Below, piece by piece: positions 37,017 to 44,728 of a DNA stretch of 64,000 bases. The position numbers and the translations under genes were made by a program. The stretch covers positions 1 to 64,000 of the forward strand of contig SECP01000023.1 of the NCBI GenBank assembly GCA_004193285.1, in the 5' to 3' direction. The notes below the pieces were generated by a model. The model made no database searches. It saw nothing but the letters and a program-made list of their open reading frames with translations, and was not told where the DNA came from. This DNA is from Myxococcales bacterium (GTDB taxonomy: Bacteria > Myxococcota_A > Polyangia > Polyangiales > Polyangiaceae). The number at the start of each line of letters is the position of its first letter. Positions within the stretch are counted from its first letter, which is position 1.

Positions 37017-38483
37017 ATGAAGGTTCGGCTTCGCGCGTGGTTGTCGCTGGTATTGCTGGGGGGGTGTTCAAGCGGTGGCGGTGGCGGCCCGGTCGTCGAT
37101 GAGCCGTGGTGCGGCAACCAGGTGGTAGAGGAAGGCGAGGTTTGCGACGCTCGGAACGACGGAGACTCCACCGAGATCTGCGCCTTCGACTGTCTGTCCT
37201 CGTGTGGCAACGGTACCGTCGAAGGGCCCGAGGTGTGCGACGACGGCAACACCGAGGACGCGGACGGCTGCTCCGCGAACTGTTTCTCCGCCTGCGGCAA
37301 CGGCGAGGTAGAAGAAGACGAGACGTGTGATGACGGCAACGACGAGCCCGGCGACGGTTGCTACCAGTGCAGCCGCCCCGGTGACGTGCGCTGGTTCGGC
37401 GTCGACCCTTGTGACGGAAAGCTGTCGCCCGGCAACGAGGAGACCTTCCTCCTTTCGTGCTCGAGCGATCCGCAGCGCTTGTACGTGCGTTACGCGCTCG
37501 ATGGCTCGCGCACCGAAGGCCCGCCACCCCCGCTCGATCCGAACGAGGCCTACAACACGCCGAGGCTCCTAGCGGAGCAGCCTTCCGGCGAGCTCTACGT
37601 CGTGACGCAGGCCGTGCGTAACTCCACCACCGCCAACGAGTCGCGCGTACGCGTGTACCGGCTGAAAGGTGACGGCGCCGTCGTGTGGAGCCGAGATCTA
37701 ACGATTTTCCCCGATGGACCGAACGAATGGGCTAGCGCGCTCGCGGTCGGTGAAGCAACGGTGGCGGTCGCAGGTACGACCATGCCCGCCAACTCGAGCC
37801 AGTCGGTGACCTACCCCTACCTAGCTTTGCTCGCGGAAACGGGTGAGCTACTTTGGAAGAAGACGCTCACCGACCTTCGCTACGGCGACGTGGGGGCCGT
37901 CGCAGTGGCACAAGACGGCACGGTGTTTGCTGCCGGAATTTGGGACTTGAACCTAGATACGTCGCTCCCTTCACAAGCGTGGTTCGCCGCGTACGACGCG
38001 GAGGGAGCGCAGCTGTGGGCGCGCACCACGACCCTTGGCCTGACCGGCAGTGTCTCGGACGCGCGCCTGTCCGGAGGCGAGCTTCAAGTCATGCTGCAGG
38101 CGGTTGGGCGTGACGACCTCGTCCCCGACCCGCCGCGTTTGACGTCCACGGTCGAAGTCTTCTCGCTCGACGCCACTACTGGCGAGGCCACGTCGACGCG
38201 ATTGCTGGCGGCGCAGCAGACGAATGGTCAAAAGTGGGGTGCCGTCGCGAGCACCCTTCGCCGCGGTGCCTTTTCGAGCGCGGAATCGCTGGACAGCTAC
38301 AGCTACGCCAAAGACGCGGTCGTAGGCTACGACGGCGAGGGCAACGAGGTATTCAGGTCCAACAACGTGCTGCCTCATGAGGCGGCCTCGGTGCAGGGCT
38401 CCTTGGCGGTCGGCGACCTGCTCTGCCTCAGTTTCGTCAGCTCCGAGTCCACGCCGGAGTTGTCTTGCTACGTGACGCGCTGA
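37017..38483 (+). CDS. Lipoprotein with Myxococcus-type cysteine-rich repeats
   Basis: This 488-residue protein has a lipoprotein signal (MKVRLRAWLSLVLLGGC). Residues about 30-120 carry three cysteine-rich repeats of the pattern CGNG-VE-GE-CDDGN-D-GDGC---C, the motif often found in myxobacterial surface proteins (DUF4215-like). The rest is a beta-propeller-like region with repeated Gly-rich turns and Trp motifs (VVWSRDLT, LLWKKTLT, QLWARTTT), resembling PQQ-type propellers. It is likely on the cell surface; ligand unknown. The gene is bracketed by two copies of a 65-bp repeat, which could mark a transposed or duplicated segment. Confidence 0.75.
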   Translation: MKVRLRAWLSLVLLGGCSSGGGGGPVVDEPWCGNQVVEEGEVCDARNDGDSTEICAFDCLSSCGNGTVEGPEVCDDGNTEDADGCSANCFSACGNGEVEEDETCDDGNDEPGDGCYQCSRPGDVRWFGVDPCDGKLSPGNEETFLLSCSSDPQRLYVRYALDGSRTEGPPPPLDPNEAYNTPRLLAEQPSGELYVVTQAVRNSTTANESRVRVYRLKGDGAVVWSRDLTIFPDGPNEWASALAVGEATVAVAGTTMPANSSQSVTYPYLALLAETGELLWKKTLTDLRYGDVGAVAVAQDGTVFAAGIWDLNLDTSLPSQAWFAAYDAEGAQLWARTTTLGLTGSVSDARLSGGELQVMLQAVGRDDLVPDPPRLTSTVEVFSLDATTGEATSTRLLAAQQTNGQKWGAVASTLRRGAFSSAESLDSYSYAKDAVVGYDGEGNEVFRSNNVLPHEAASVQGSLAVGDLLCLSFVSSESTPELSCYVTR

Positions 38484-38667
38484 GCTGACGCGGGCGGTAT
38501 GGCGGGTCGCGAACCCTGAACGGCTGCCGCCGCGGCCCTCGCGGCTCCTTGCCTGGACGCCACATCTTCCCGCACTTGCGGAAGCGATCCACCGATCAAC
38601 ATCTGCATTTCGACGTCTGTTGCCGCACCGCGCAAGGCGCGCGCTGGTCCCAGCCCTCCTTGCAGGT

Positions 38668-38732
38668 TCCCCGGCGCCAACGACCGCGGTCGCGCCCCGG
38701 CACGAACGCCGCCCGAAGCCGCTTCCCGCCGC
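38668..38732 (+). repeat. 65-bp dispersed direct repeat, copy 2
   Basis: This is the second copy of the 36794-36858 repeat in the same orientation, at an offset of 1874 bp. It lies directly before the 47-bp tandem array (38740-38972). Confidence 0.85.
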
Positions 38733-38739
38733 ACCGCCC

Positions 38740-38972
38740 GCATCTCTGCCGAATCAAGCTTCGCAACGCGCCGCCGCGCGGCCGCCGCATCTCGGCCGAA
38801 TCAAGCTCACGACGCGCCGAACCGCGCGGCTGCCGCATCTGTGCCGAGTCAAGCTTCGCAACGCGCCGCCGCGCGGCCGCCGCATCTCGGCCGAATCAAG
38901 CTCGCAACGCGCCGAACCGGGCGGCCCGCATCTCTGCCGAATCAAGCTCGCAACGCGCCGAGCGCGCGGCCC
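38740..38972 (+). repeat. Five-unit tandem array, 45-48 bp per unit
   Basis: Units begin at 38740, 38787, 38835, 38882 and 38928 with lengths 47, 48, 47, 46 and 45. Each starts gcatct, contains ccgaatcaagct or a near match, and ends in a GC-rich block (cgcgcggcc). Units 1 and 3 are almost identical, and units 2 and 4 resemble each other, so a two-unit block seems to have been duplicated. Spacers are not unique, so it is not a CRISPR array. Confidence 0.88.
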
Positions 38973-39095
38973 GCACTTTTCCGTGCGGAGCCGCGGCTAG
39001 GTGAAGCGGCTGTCGGCGAGCGCGGCCCGCTGACGCCACGTGAGTTTCTGCAAGGGGGCTGCGATGGGGCAGCCCCCTCACGAGAAGCGCGCTGT

Positions 39096-40913
39096 TCAGC
39101 CCTCGTCGCGGCGGGGGCGACGGTTTTGGTCGAGGATCTGCTTGCGGACGCGCACGGTGTCGGGCGTGACCTCGAGCAGCTCGTCCTTGTCGATCCACTC
39201 CATGCCGGTGTCGATGGTGAGGATGTGGGCGGGAGGAAGCGTCACGTTCTCATCGCGGCCGGCGGCGCGAATGTTGGTGAGCTTCTTTTCACGCGTGCAG
39301 TTCACGTCCAGATCGTTCGGGCGGTTGTGCTCGCCGATGACCATGCCTTCGTAAACCGCGGTGCCCGGCTCGATGTGGAGGACGCCGCGCGGGAGGAGGT
39401 GGAAGAGCGCGTACGGCGTCGTGGTGCCGGAGCGATCCGAGACCATGGCGCCGTTGGGGCGACGGAGCATCGGGCCGGCATAGGGCATCCAGCCTTCGAA
39501 CAGCGAGTTGAGGAGGCCGAGACCGCGCGTCTCCGTGAGGAACGCGGAGCGGAAGCCGATAAGGCCGCGCGACGGGACCTTGAACTCCATGCGGGTGCGC
39601 CCGAAGCCGAGGTTCTGCATCTTCATCATTTGGCCGCGGCGCTCGCCGAGGCGCGTGGTTACCGCGCCGACGTACGCGTCCGGCACGTCCACGATCACGA
39701 GCTCGACCGGCTCGCTCTTCACGCCGTCCACGTCCTTGACGACGACTTCCGGCATGCCGAGCGCGAACTCGTAGCCTTCGCGGCGCATGGTCTCGGCCAA
39801 GATGGCGAGCATGAGCTCACCGCGGCCGTAGACGAGGAAGGTGTCCGGCTCCGGCGTCTCTTCCACGCGGAGAGCGAGGTTGCGGCGAGCTTCCTTGAAC
39901 AGGCGGTCGCGAAGGTGGCGCGACGTCACCCACTTGCCGACTTTGCCGGCGAGCGGCGACGAGTTGACCATGAAGCGCACCTTGATGGTGGGCTCCTCGA
40001 CCGAGATGCGCGGGAGCGCCTCCGGCTTTTCCGGCGCGGTGAGGGTGTCGCCGATCTGCACGTCTTCTAGACCGGCGACGGCGACGATGTCGCAGCACTC
40101 CGCCGCGTCCACCTTCACGCGCTTGTTGCCCTCGAACATGTAGACGGCCGAGAGGCGCGTGTTCACGGGCGTGCCGTTCTCGCCGATGAGCGCGACGGTC
40201 TGGCCGACCTTGACGCTGCCGCGCTTGATGCGGCCGATGGCGAGACGACCGACGTAGTCGTCGTGCTCGATGTTGTGCACGAGCACCTGCAGCGGTCCGT
40301 CGTCCATGCGCGGCGGCGTGACGCGCTCGATGATTGTGTCGAACAGCGGGGTGAGGTCCTTGCCCTCGTGCTCGAGCTCGAGCTTCGCCATGCCCTGCTT
40401 ACCGATCGCGTACAGCGTCGGAAAGTTGGTCTGCTCGTCGGACGCCTCCAGCTCCACGAACAAGTCGAACACTTCGTTGAGCACGTCGTCCGGGCGAGCG
40501 TCGCTGCGGTCGATCTTGTTGATACAGAGGATGATGTTGAGGCCCAGCTGAATGGCCTTACCGAGCACGAAACGCGTCTGCGGCAGCGGGCCTTCGGCCG
40601 CGTCCACCAGCAGGATGACGCCGTCCGCCATCTTCAACGTGCGCTCCACCTCGCCGCCGAAGTCCGCGTGGCCGGGCGTGTCGATGATGTTGATGAGCGT
40701 GTTCTTGTATTTGACCGAGCAGTGCTTGGCCAGAATCGTGATTCCGCGCTCGCGCTCGAGATCGTTCGAATCCATCACCCGGTCGGCGACGGCCTCGTTG
40801 TCACGAAAGACGCCGGTCTGCCGCAGCATGGCGTCGACCAAAGTGGTTTTGCCATGGTCGACGTGAGCGATGATGGCGACGTTACGGATGTTTTCTCGGC
40901 GAGCTTCGGACAT
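39096..40913 (-). CDS. typA: Ribosome-binding GTPase TypA/BipA
   Basis: This translational GTPase related to EF-G helps ribosome assembly and stress or cold adaptation. It has 605 residues, the usual length. G1 is AHVDHGKTT, the switch region RGITI, G3 is DTPGHADFGGEVER, and G4 is NKIDR. Domains II, III and V follow in the expected order, with the TypA-specific C-terminal region (SRGLIGFRSAFLTETRG, GVLHIEPGTAVYEGMVIGEH). ATG 40913 is the natural start. It is monocistronic. Confidence 0.96.
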   Translation of the reverse strand: MSEARRENIRNVAIIAHVDHGKTTLVDAMLRQTGVFRDNEAVADRVMDSNDLERERGITILAKHCSVKYKNTLINIIDTPGHADFGGEVERTLKMADGVILLVDAAEGPLPQTRFVLGKAIQLGLNIILCINKIDRSDARPDDVLNEVFDLFVELEASDEQTNFPTLYAIGKQGMAKLELEHEGKDLTPLFDTIIERVTPPRMDDGPLQVLVHNIEHDDYVGRLAIGRIKRGSVKVGQTVALIGENGTPVNTRLSAVYMFEGNKRVKVDAAECCDIVAVAGLEDVQIGDTLTAPEKPEALPRISVEEPTIKVRFMVNSSPLAGKVGKWVTSRHLRDRLFKEARRNLALRVEETPEPDTFLVYGRGELMLAILAETMRREGYEFALGMPEVVVKDVDGVKSEPVELVIVDVPDAYVGAVTTRLGERRGQMMKMQNLGFGRTRMEFKVPSRGLIGFRSAFLTETRGLGLLNSLFEGWMPYAGPMLRRPNGAMVSDRSGTTTPYALFHLLPRGVLHIEPGTAVYEGMVIGEHNRPNDLDVNCTREKKLTNIRAAGRDENVTLPPAHILTIDTGMEWIDKDELLEVTPDTVRVRKQILDQNRRPRRDEG

Positions 40914-40984
40914 TGGGAGCGCGCGCTGATAGCCCGAGAAGGCCTGGCCCGCAAGCCAGCAGCTAGATTGTCACTCGGCGCGGC

Positions 40985-41518
40985 TCACCCGGAGGCGGAA
41001 TAAACGACCGAAACGCCGCGCCCCCGGCTCTCGAAGGTGGGGCGTGCGGCCGCGTCGATCACCGCGACTTCCCCCGCTTTCAGCCGGTGCTCGGCTTGTC
41101 CGACCACGATGGAAAGCTCGCCGGACTCGCAAACCACGACCCGGCGCTCCCCGTGGCGGCCGGAGGCGCGCTCCAGCCGCGCTCCCCGCGCCAGCTCCCA
41201 TCGCTCGAAGCCGATGCCCAAATCCATTCCGAGTGAACGCAGCTCCACCCCACCGCGCTCTTCTGTCGGCACCCCCTCGCGGGCCACGACCCGAACTTTG
41301 GGCTTGGTGGCAGAGACGAGCGCCTCGATTCCGACCCCCAGCGCGCCTGCGACCTTGCTCAGCACCGCGAGGGTCGGGTTTCCCTGGCCGGACTCGAGGT
41401 GTGCCAGCGTGGGACGCGGCACGCCGGAGCGGTCCGACAGATCCTGCTGGGTCAGCCCCTTCGCCTCGCGCTGGTCCTTCAGGTTCACGGCGAGCCTTGT
41501 TCTCTCGTCGTCAGACAT
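40985..41518 (-). CDS. XRE-family regulator with C-terminal cupin domain
   Basis: ATG 41518 gives 177 residues; a TTG 7 codons upstream is less likely. Residues about 8-65 are a helix-turn-helix of the XRE type (LKDQREAKGLTQQDLSDRSGVPRPTLAHLESGQGNPTL). Residues about 95-175 form a small beta-barrel cupin (VVCESGELSIVVGQAEHRLKAGEVAVIDAAARPTFES). Members of this architecture repress transport or catabolic genes and bind small ligands in the cupin. Likely targets are its own promoter and the divergent gene at 41569, 50 bp away. Confidence 0.87.
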   Translation of the reverse strand: MSDDERTRLAVNLKDQREAKGLTQQDLSDRSGVPRPTLAHLESGQGNPTLAVLSKVAGALGVGIEALVSATKPKVRVVAREGVPTEERGGVELRSLGMDLGIGFERWELARGARLERASGRHGERRVVVCESGELSIVVGQAEHRLKAGEVAVIDAAARPTFESRGRGVSVVYSASG

Positions 41519-41568
41519 TGACGATTCAATAACACGCAACGGACGCCGCCGGTGACCGAAAGGACGCC

Positions 41569-41907
41569 ATGTGGCGCGGCGTCGTGTTCATTTCCTGGGT
41601 GCTGGCCGGCTGCGCATCGCCGCTTACGGAAGCGCGGAGCAGCTTCGACGAAGCGCGCTACCCCGACGCGGTGAACCAGTACGCGCGGCTCACGTCGGAG
41701 GTGCCGCGGCTCTCCACCGAGGAGCTGTTCGAATATTCGCTCTATCGCGGCCTCTCTCACCTCGCGCTGGGAGACAGCGCGCCGGCGGAGCGGTGGCTCA
41801 CGCTAGCCAAGCGCCTAGCGGACGCCGCTCCTTCCAGCGTGCCGCTATCCGAGCGCAATCGTCTGTTGTCCGCGCGCCGCGCCATGGGGCACGCGCCCGG
41901 CGACTGA
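41569..41907 (+). CDS. Small TPR-like lipoprotein
   Basis: This 112-residue protein has a short signal with lipobox LAGC (MWRGVVFISWVLAGC). The remainder is helical: SFDEARYPDAVNQYARLTSEVPRLSTEELFEYSLYRGLSHLALGDSAPAERWLTLAKRLAD reads like two tetratricopeptide-type hairpins. It probably serves as a periplasmic protein-protein adaptor. It is divergent from the XRE-cupin regulator, so it may be controlled by it. I do not recognise a named family. Confidence 0.68.
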   Translation: MWRGVVFISWVLAGCASPLTEARSSFDEARYPDAVNQYARLTSEVPRLSTEELFEYSLYRGLSHLALGDSAPAERWLTLAKRLADAAPSSVPLSERNRLLSARRAMGHAPGD

Positions 41908-42066
41908 CGCGCCCCTGACCCCATCGCGCTTCTGGCGCAGTCCCCCTAAAACGCCTCGCGCTCAGAGTCACAATTTGCGGCTTTCGAGCTGACGGCGAGG
42001 AGGGATATACATCCAGGCATCAGCTGCCCGCGAATGGCGCGCGAGCGGTACGAAGGAGGCGGAGCG

Positions 42067-43344
42067 ATGTCATTCCAAACGCGAATGCTGAGCGCGCACG
42101 CGTGCTCTTCGGCGGCCCTCATGGTGGCGTTCCTGGCCGGGTGCGGTCCCCACCACGAAGGCGGCGGCTCTGGAGGCGAGGCTGGCGTTAGCGCGGGCGC
42201 AGGCGGCGCCAGCACCGGCGGGGATGCTGGGACCAGCGGCTCGGCCGTCGGTGGCTCCACGGCGGGGTCCGGCACCGCCGGAAGCGGAGGTGTGAGCGGT
42301 CCGGGGATGGAGCCGGTGATCGGTTGCCCGGCCGCGGAGTGGCCGGCCGAGGGACTCTCGTACCAGGCGCCTCCTTATTCGGACAGCTCGGACCCAGCCA
42401 TCATCAAGCTGAACCTTTTTTCACCGACCGGCATCAGCGGGGACGGGCGAGTCGTCACTGGCGCGACGCGCGATCCGGAGTCGGATAGCGCGCGGCCGGT
42501 GCCAGCTTCCTTCACGGTGACGAGCGGCGTCACCCTTTTGCCAGCTCCGGAAGGCGCGCTGAGCCGGGAGGGCTTTGCGCAGCGACCGAGCTGCGATGGG
42601 TCGGTGATCTTGGAGCACGAGCGCTTCGGGGACGTGCACCGCGCGGAGGGCAATCACGCGCCGCGCGTCATCCATGACGCGCGACTCGATACGCTAGCCA
42701 TGGACCCCGCGGGCGCGGTCGTTCTAGATGGCGCCCGCAACGACGAGGTGCCAGGGCCGCGCGTGTGGACGGCCGAAACCGGCGCGGTTTACCTACCGGA
42801 GCTCGCCGGCACTCAGCTCTTTCACGTGTCGCCAGACGGCTCGCTCATCGGCTCGGATTTGGAGGCCCTGTTCCGCTACGACCGAGTGAGCGGCGTGCGC
42901 ACGCCGATCGGCATGGCTCCCGTGTACGGCCCGTCATCGATCGCGATCAGCGCGACCGGCACCGCCTGGATTGAAACCGCCGACACCCACGGGGATTCGT
43001 TCCTCATATGGCGGCCCGGTCGTCAACCGAAGTCCATCACGTGCCCGGCGCTCTGCATGCCCGTCGATGTGAGCAGCACCGGTGAGGTTGCCCTGCTGGA
43101 CATTTCGCAGGACCCGGACAACGGCGGCTCTTTGAGCACCTGGATTTGGTCCGAGCGCACCGGCTTCGTCGAGCTCGTGCACTTCTTGAACGCCTTCGGA
43201 GTGGGCTTCGGCGCCGACCGACTGCTCGCGGTGGGCTTGTCGGATGACGCGCGCGCATTCGCCGGCTCCTCGCTGGATATTACCGATCCAAACGCCAGCT
43301 TCCGCTTGTTCTACGCGGTCTTGCCGGCCGCCGCGTACCAGTAA
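42067..43344 (+). CDS. Gly/Ser-linker lipoprotein with beta-propeller-like body
   Basis: ATG 42067 is preceded by a GGAGG site and gives 425 residues; an upstream ATG at 42034 adds 11 codons. The signal ends in lipobox LAGC, followed by a long Gly/Ser/Ala linker (about 30-75), the usual build of myxobacterial surface lipoproteins. The body shows repeated short strands with patterns such as GISGDGRVVTGA, SPDGSLIGSD, SSTGEVALLDI and LSDDARAFAGSS, typical of HAF-type or propeller repeats. Function is unknown; it likely faces the outside. Confidence 0.72.
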   Translation: MSFQTRMLSAHACSSAALMVAFLAGCGPHHEGGGSGGEAGVSAGAGGASTGGDAGTSGSAVGGSTAGSGTAGSGGVSGPGMEPVIGCPAAEWPAEGLSYQAPPYSDSSDPAIIKLNLFSPTGISGDGRVVTGATRDPESDSARPVPASFTVTSGVTLLPAPEGALSREGFAQRPSCDGSVILEHERFGDVHRAEGNHAPRVIHDARLDTLAMDPAGAVVLDGARNDEVPGPRVWTAETGAVYLPELAGTQLFHVSPDGSLIGSDLEALFRYDRVSGVRTPIGMAPVYGPSSIAISATGTAWIETADTHGDSFLIWRPGRQPKSITCPALCMPVDVSSTGEVALLDISQDPDNGGSLSTWIWSERTGFVELVHFLNAFGVGFGADRLLAVGLSDDARAFAGSSLDITDPNASFRLFYAVLPAAAYQ

Positions 43345-43405
43345 GCAGCTGAAGCTCCGCGCTCTAGCAGGCGGTGGTCGGCCGAGTTAGCCTCGCGGCT
43401 CGCTC

Positions 43406-44728
43406 ATGGCCCAGCCGCCTGCTCCCCCCGGAACCACTCCTCTGGAGCGCTCCGGCAGCTTCAGCGTCAAGACCCTATTGGTGGAGGTGACCGCAGGGCC
43501 CGACGCGGGCCTGCACGTGGAGGCGCCCGAGGACCGCGTCACCGTCGGCACCGCGCGCGCCAACGATTTGGTCCTGAGCGACCCGACGGTGTCGCGCTTC
43601 CACCTCGAGCTCTCGAACGAGAAGGCCGGCATTTGGGTGCGGGACCTCGGGTCGCGCAACGGCACCTTGGCAGCGGACGTGTTCATCGAATGTGCGCGCA
43701 TCCCGGTCGGCACCGAGCTCTTCGTTGGCCGCTCGCGGCTACGCGTGGATGACGGCGCGGAGCGCAAGGTGGACGGGCATGACGCGCCCGTGCTGGTGGA
43801 CATGCTGGGCGACGACCGCAGCATGCGGCGACTGATGGGCACGATCCAGCGGGTAGCAGGCACCGACAAGCCCTGCCTCATCACTGGCGACTCCGGCACC
43901 GGCAAGGAGCTGACCGCTCGCGCGCTTCACGCGCAGAGCGGCCGCGCCGGCCGGCCTTTCGTGGTGGTGGATTGCGGCGCGCTCACGCCCAGCCTCGTTG
44001 CGAGCGCCTTGTTCGGTCACGAGCGAGGCGCGTCTGCGGGGACCGAACAGCGCCGCGCGGGCGCGTTCGAGCGCGCGCACGGCGGCACCTTGCTGCTGGA
44101 CGACGTGGGCGAGCTGTCGCTCGATTTGCAGCGCCAGCTGCTCGGCGTGCTCGAGCGTCAACGCTTCCTACCCGTCGGCGGCTCGCAGGAGCACGAAGCA
44201 GACGTGCGCGTGATCGCCGCGACGAGCCGCGACCTTCGAGGCGAGGTGAATCGCGGCGCCTTTCGCGAAGACCTGTACCATCGCCTCGCCGTCGTAACGC
44301 TGGACGTCCCGCCCCTGCGCGACCGCTTGGGGGATGTGCCGCTGTTGGCCGAGCACTTCTTTCGCGAAGCCGGCGGCTCACAGCCCTTCGACTCCGTGTT
44401 CAAGCCTGCCGTCTTGGAGCAGATGGCGCGCCACGGCTGGCCTGGAAACGTGCGTGAGCTGCGCCATTTCGTCGAGGCGATGGTGGTCATGGGCGAGCTG
44501 CCGGAGCAGACCGCGGTGACCCCCGGCTCGCTCGGCCTGGCGCTGCCGGCAGAGCTGCTCGAAAAGTCCTACGCCCAGGCGCGCGGCGAGGTGCTCAGCG
44601 CCTTCGAGCAGCGCTACCTCTCCCATCTGCTCACCGGCGCGCGCGGCAACGTTTCGGGCGCGGCGCGGCGCGCCAGCATGGATCGCTCTTACTTGATCAA
44701 GCTGCTGGAGAAGCACGGCCTCAAGTGA
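43406..44728 (+). CDS. FHA-domain sigma54-type transcriptional activator with degenerate GAFTGA
   Basis: This 440-residue protein combines an FHA phosphopeptide-binding domain (about 45-115, RANDLVLSDPTVSRFHLEL and SRNGT), an AAA+ domain (about 135-370) and a Fis-type HTH at the C-terminus (GARGNVSGAARRASMDRSYLIKLL). Walker A is GDSGTGKE (161-168). Where sigma54-contacting GAFTGA should be, the sequence reads GASAGT (208-213), and Walker B is LLLDD (229-233) rather than the usual DE. FREDLYHRLAV and PPLRDR are conserved. The FHA domain suggests control by Ser/Thr kinases; one is encoded convergently next door with an 8-bp overlap. Whether it still activates sigma54 polymerase is doubtful. Confidence 0.85.
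   Translation: MAQPPAPPGTTPLERSGSFSVKTLLVEVTAGPDAGLHVEAPEDRVTVGTARANDLVLSDPTVSRFHLELSNEKAGIWVRDLGSRNGTLAADVFIECARIPVGTELFVGRSRLRVDDGAERKVDGHDAPVLVDMLGDDRSMRRLMGTIQRVAGTDKPCLITGDSGTGKELTARALHAQSGRAGRPFVVVDCGALTPSLVASALFGHERGASAGTEQRRAGAFERAHGGTLLLDDVGELSLDLQRQLLGVLERQRFLPVGGSQEHEADVRVIAATSRDLRGEVNRGAFREDLYHRLAVVTLDVPPLRDRLGDVPLLAEHFFREAGGSQPFDSVFKPAVLEQMARHGWPGNVRELRHFVEAMVVMGELPEQTAVTPGSLGLALPAELLEKSYAQARGEVLSAFEQRYLSHLLTGARGNVSGAARRASMDRSYLIKLLEKHGLK

Larger units (their letters stand above)
38484..39095. other. 612-bp gene-free region with repeat elements
   Basis: This gap between the Cys-rich lipoprotein gene and typA (convergent) holds no credible gene. Open frames across it are products of the repeats. 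It contains copy 2 of the 65-bp repeat and a 47-bp tandem array. The remainder, 38973-39095, has no further unit of the array beyond a short degenerate piece. Confidence 0.7.

Noticed and set aside
38740..38972. CRISPR array
   Set aside because: Units are contiguous and similar over their whole length, without unique spacers, and no cas gene is present.
38484..39000. Overlapping open frames in the 47-bp array
   Set aside because: They consist only of the translated repeat (e.g. PHLGRIKLATRR), appear in several frames on both strands, and have no ribosome site.
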